The position numbers were made by a program, and so were the translations under genes. 6,459 nt of DNA from Eubacterium sp. GTDB lineage: Bacteria > Bacillota > Clostridia > Peptostreptococcales > Anaerovoracaceae. This document shows, piece by piece, positions 5,907 through 6,459 of the stretch. The DNA is taken from NCBI GenBank assembly GCA_017419895.1, contig JAFOKI010000120.1, positions 1-6,459 of the forward strand, read 5' to 3'. The notes beneath the pieces were generated by a model. That model did not search any database. It was not told where the DNA came from and saw nothing but the letters and a program-made list of their open reading frames with translations. Numbering within the stretch: position 1 is the stretch's first letter; every line of letters starts with the position of its first letter.

Positions 5907-6215
5907 TCACCTGCGTTTCCCGCGGATTTTCGATATGATCAGCATGATCAGAAGCACTGCCCCGAATATGACCAGCAGCGAGATGATAAGTGTGACCGGG
6001 CTGAAGTGCAAAGTGTGCGTATTGCCGTCTTCCGGTCTCATAGCGTAAATGTGGTTGACGCGAAGTCCGGGGCTGAACTCACCCATGTATTCACCGCCAT
6101 ACATTTTTATCGACCACATCAGGTAGTTGCTGTCGAGGAAGCTCAGGTAATTCACGATCATACATATAAAATTGAGTACCAGCGATACCGCGCCGGCGAT
6201 GATGAATCGTTTCAT
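5907..6215 (-). CDS. Small two-helix membrane protein of unknown function
   Basis: A 102-residue protein I do not recognise. A basic MKR start precedes a hydrophobic helix at about 4-24; a polar loop of roughly 50 residues with several Met, Tyr and His follows; a second, strongly hydrophobic helix spans about 73-95 and ends in a very basic tail (SKIRGKRR). By the positive-inside rule both ends lie in the cytoplasm and the loop outside; the first helix could instead be an uncleaved or cleaved leader. The start at 6215 is chosen because AGGAG (6223-6227) lies 7 bases upstream; ATGs at 6221 and 6233 are in frame but too close to, or upstream of, that site. A strong promoter lies directly upstream. 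It is the first gene of the operon with hslO, so a role in envelope or stress response is possible but unsupported by motif. Confidence 0.7.
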   Translation of the reverse strand: MKRFIIAGAVSLVLNFICMIVNYLSFLDSNYLMWSIKMYGGEYMGEFSPGLRVNHIYAMRPEDGNTHTLHFSPVTLIISLLVIFGAVLLIMLIISKIRGKRR

Positions 6216-6222
6216 AGTCATT

Positions 6223-6227
6223 CTCCT
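6223..6227 (-). promoter_or_regulatory. Ribosome binding site deciding the start at 6215
   Basis: AGGAG on the minus strand, 7 bases before the ATG at 6215-6213. The ATG at 6221-6219 would have a 1-base spacer, and the one at 6233-6231 lies upstream of the site, so neither is likely to be used. Confidence 0.65.
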
Positions 6228-6247
6228 GCACATATGTCTGTCATACG

Positions 6248-6275
6248 ATTATACCACAAAGCTTGTGTGTACCAA
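6248..6275 (-). promoter_or_regulatory. Sigma-A-type promoter with extended -10 for the minus-strand operon
   Basis: On the minus strand the -10 is a perfect TATAAT (6253-6248), preceded by TGG, an extended -10. TTGGTA (6275-6270) serves as a -35 with 4 of 6 consensus bases, separated by 16 bases. Transcription would start near 6241, giving a leader of about 25 bases before the ATG at 6215. The spacer itself holds a short dyad, CACAA-AGC-TTGTG (6255-6267). Confidence 0.8.
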
Positions 6276-6284
6276 TCACCTAAA

Positions 6285-6298
6285 ACCAGGGGTCTGGT
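6285..6298. other. Inverted repeat upstream of the -35 box
   Basis: ACCAG-GGGT-CTGGT is a perfect 5-base dyad with a 4-base centre, 10 bases upstream of the minus-strand -35 and within the divergent intergenic region. It could be an operator or the remains of a terminator-like stem, but it is short enough to arise by chance. Confidence 0.35.
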
Positions 6299-6403
6299 AT
6301 AGCCGAAGTAAAAACATCAACAAACGCTGCAATAAAATGCTTCGTTCATCCGTTATATAAGTGAAAGCAAGCTTAACGATGTATCGAAAGTGAGGTATAT
6401 AAT

Positions 6404-6459
6404 ATGAAAAGAATAAATACACCGGTCAGGATATTGATCGTCACGCTGCTTATGATCGC
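6404..6459 (+). CDS. 5' end of a gene encoding a protein with hydrophobic N-terminus (3' end outside window)
   Basis: ATG at 6404 is preceded by GAGG (6392-6395) at a spacing of 8 bases. The 18 full codons visible encode a start MKRINTPVR followed by a hydrophobic run, ILIVTLLMI, as in a signal peptide or first membrane helix. The frame is open to the window edge. It is divergent from the hslO operon, with 188 bases between the two starts. Too little is present to name a function. Confidence 0.6.
   Translation, partial: MKRINTPVRILIVTLLMI

Noticed and set aside
6216..6233. ATGs at 6233 or 6221 as start of the small membrane protein
   Set aside because: The only AGGAG site lies between them and is placed correctly only for the ATG at 6215.
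5424..6302. A 292-codon plus-strand open frame opposite hslO and the membrane protein
   Set aside because: It is antisense to the clear Hsp33 coding frame and crosses the promoter and hairpin region. No ribosome site or recognisable domain is seen.
6330..6361. TTATATAAG at 6353-6361 as -10 of the promoter for the gene at 6404
   Set aside because: The -10 is acceptable, but no -35-like hexamer is found at 16-18 bases upstream, so the call is too weak to list.

Overview
The window looks like chromosomal DNA of a Gram-positive anaerobe, probably a member of the Clostridia. The evidence is strong AAGGAGG-type ribosome binding sites, genes packed with 1-4 base overlaps, wall-anchor-like C-termini, and an archaeal/ER-type (SipW-type) signal peptidase next to TasA-like secreted proteins. 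I would not name a family or genus from this sequence alone.

Left half (1-3676, plus strand): one tightly coupled operon for an exported surface structure. It begins with the 3' end of a secreted protein whose last visible strand resembles the end of an isopeptide-forming pilin/Cna-B-like domain. Two small secreted proteins follow (210-713 and 713-1486), with SipW-type leader peptides and a shared TasA/camelysin-like fold signature. Next come two proteins with ordinary signal peptides and a C-terminal membrane anchor, one with an LPXTG-like HPDTG signal (1489-2226) and one MucBP-like with a Gly/Asn-rich stalk and a DTPKTA signal (2223-3164). The last gene is the signal peptidase sipW (3164-3676). 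My reading is that the peptidase matures the two small subunits, which polymerise or decorate a fibre, while the two anchored proteins attach it to wall or membrane. No sortase lies in the window. The operon promoter is upstream of base 1.

Centre (3692-3716): a hairpin with a GCGA loop, flanked by A and T runs, ends both the plus-strand operon and the opposing minus-strand operon.

Right half (3760-6275, minus strand): a second operon, read right to left from a clear promoter at 6248-6275. It encodes a small two-helix membrane protein of unknown function, the redox-regulated chaperone Hsp33 (hslO), a COG1237-type metallo-beta-lactamase-fold hydrolase and a TIGR04076 family protein. The last three are joined by ATGA overlaps. 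Between the membrane protein gene and hslO lies about 110 bp of tandem hairpins with no obvious promoter.

Right edge (6404-6459): the first 18 codons of a divergent plus-strand gene starting with a hydrophobic leader or membrane segment.
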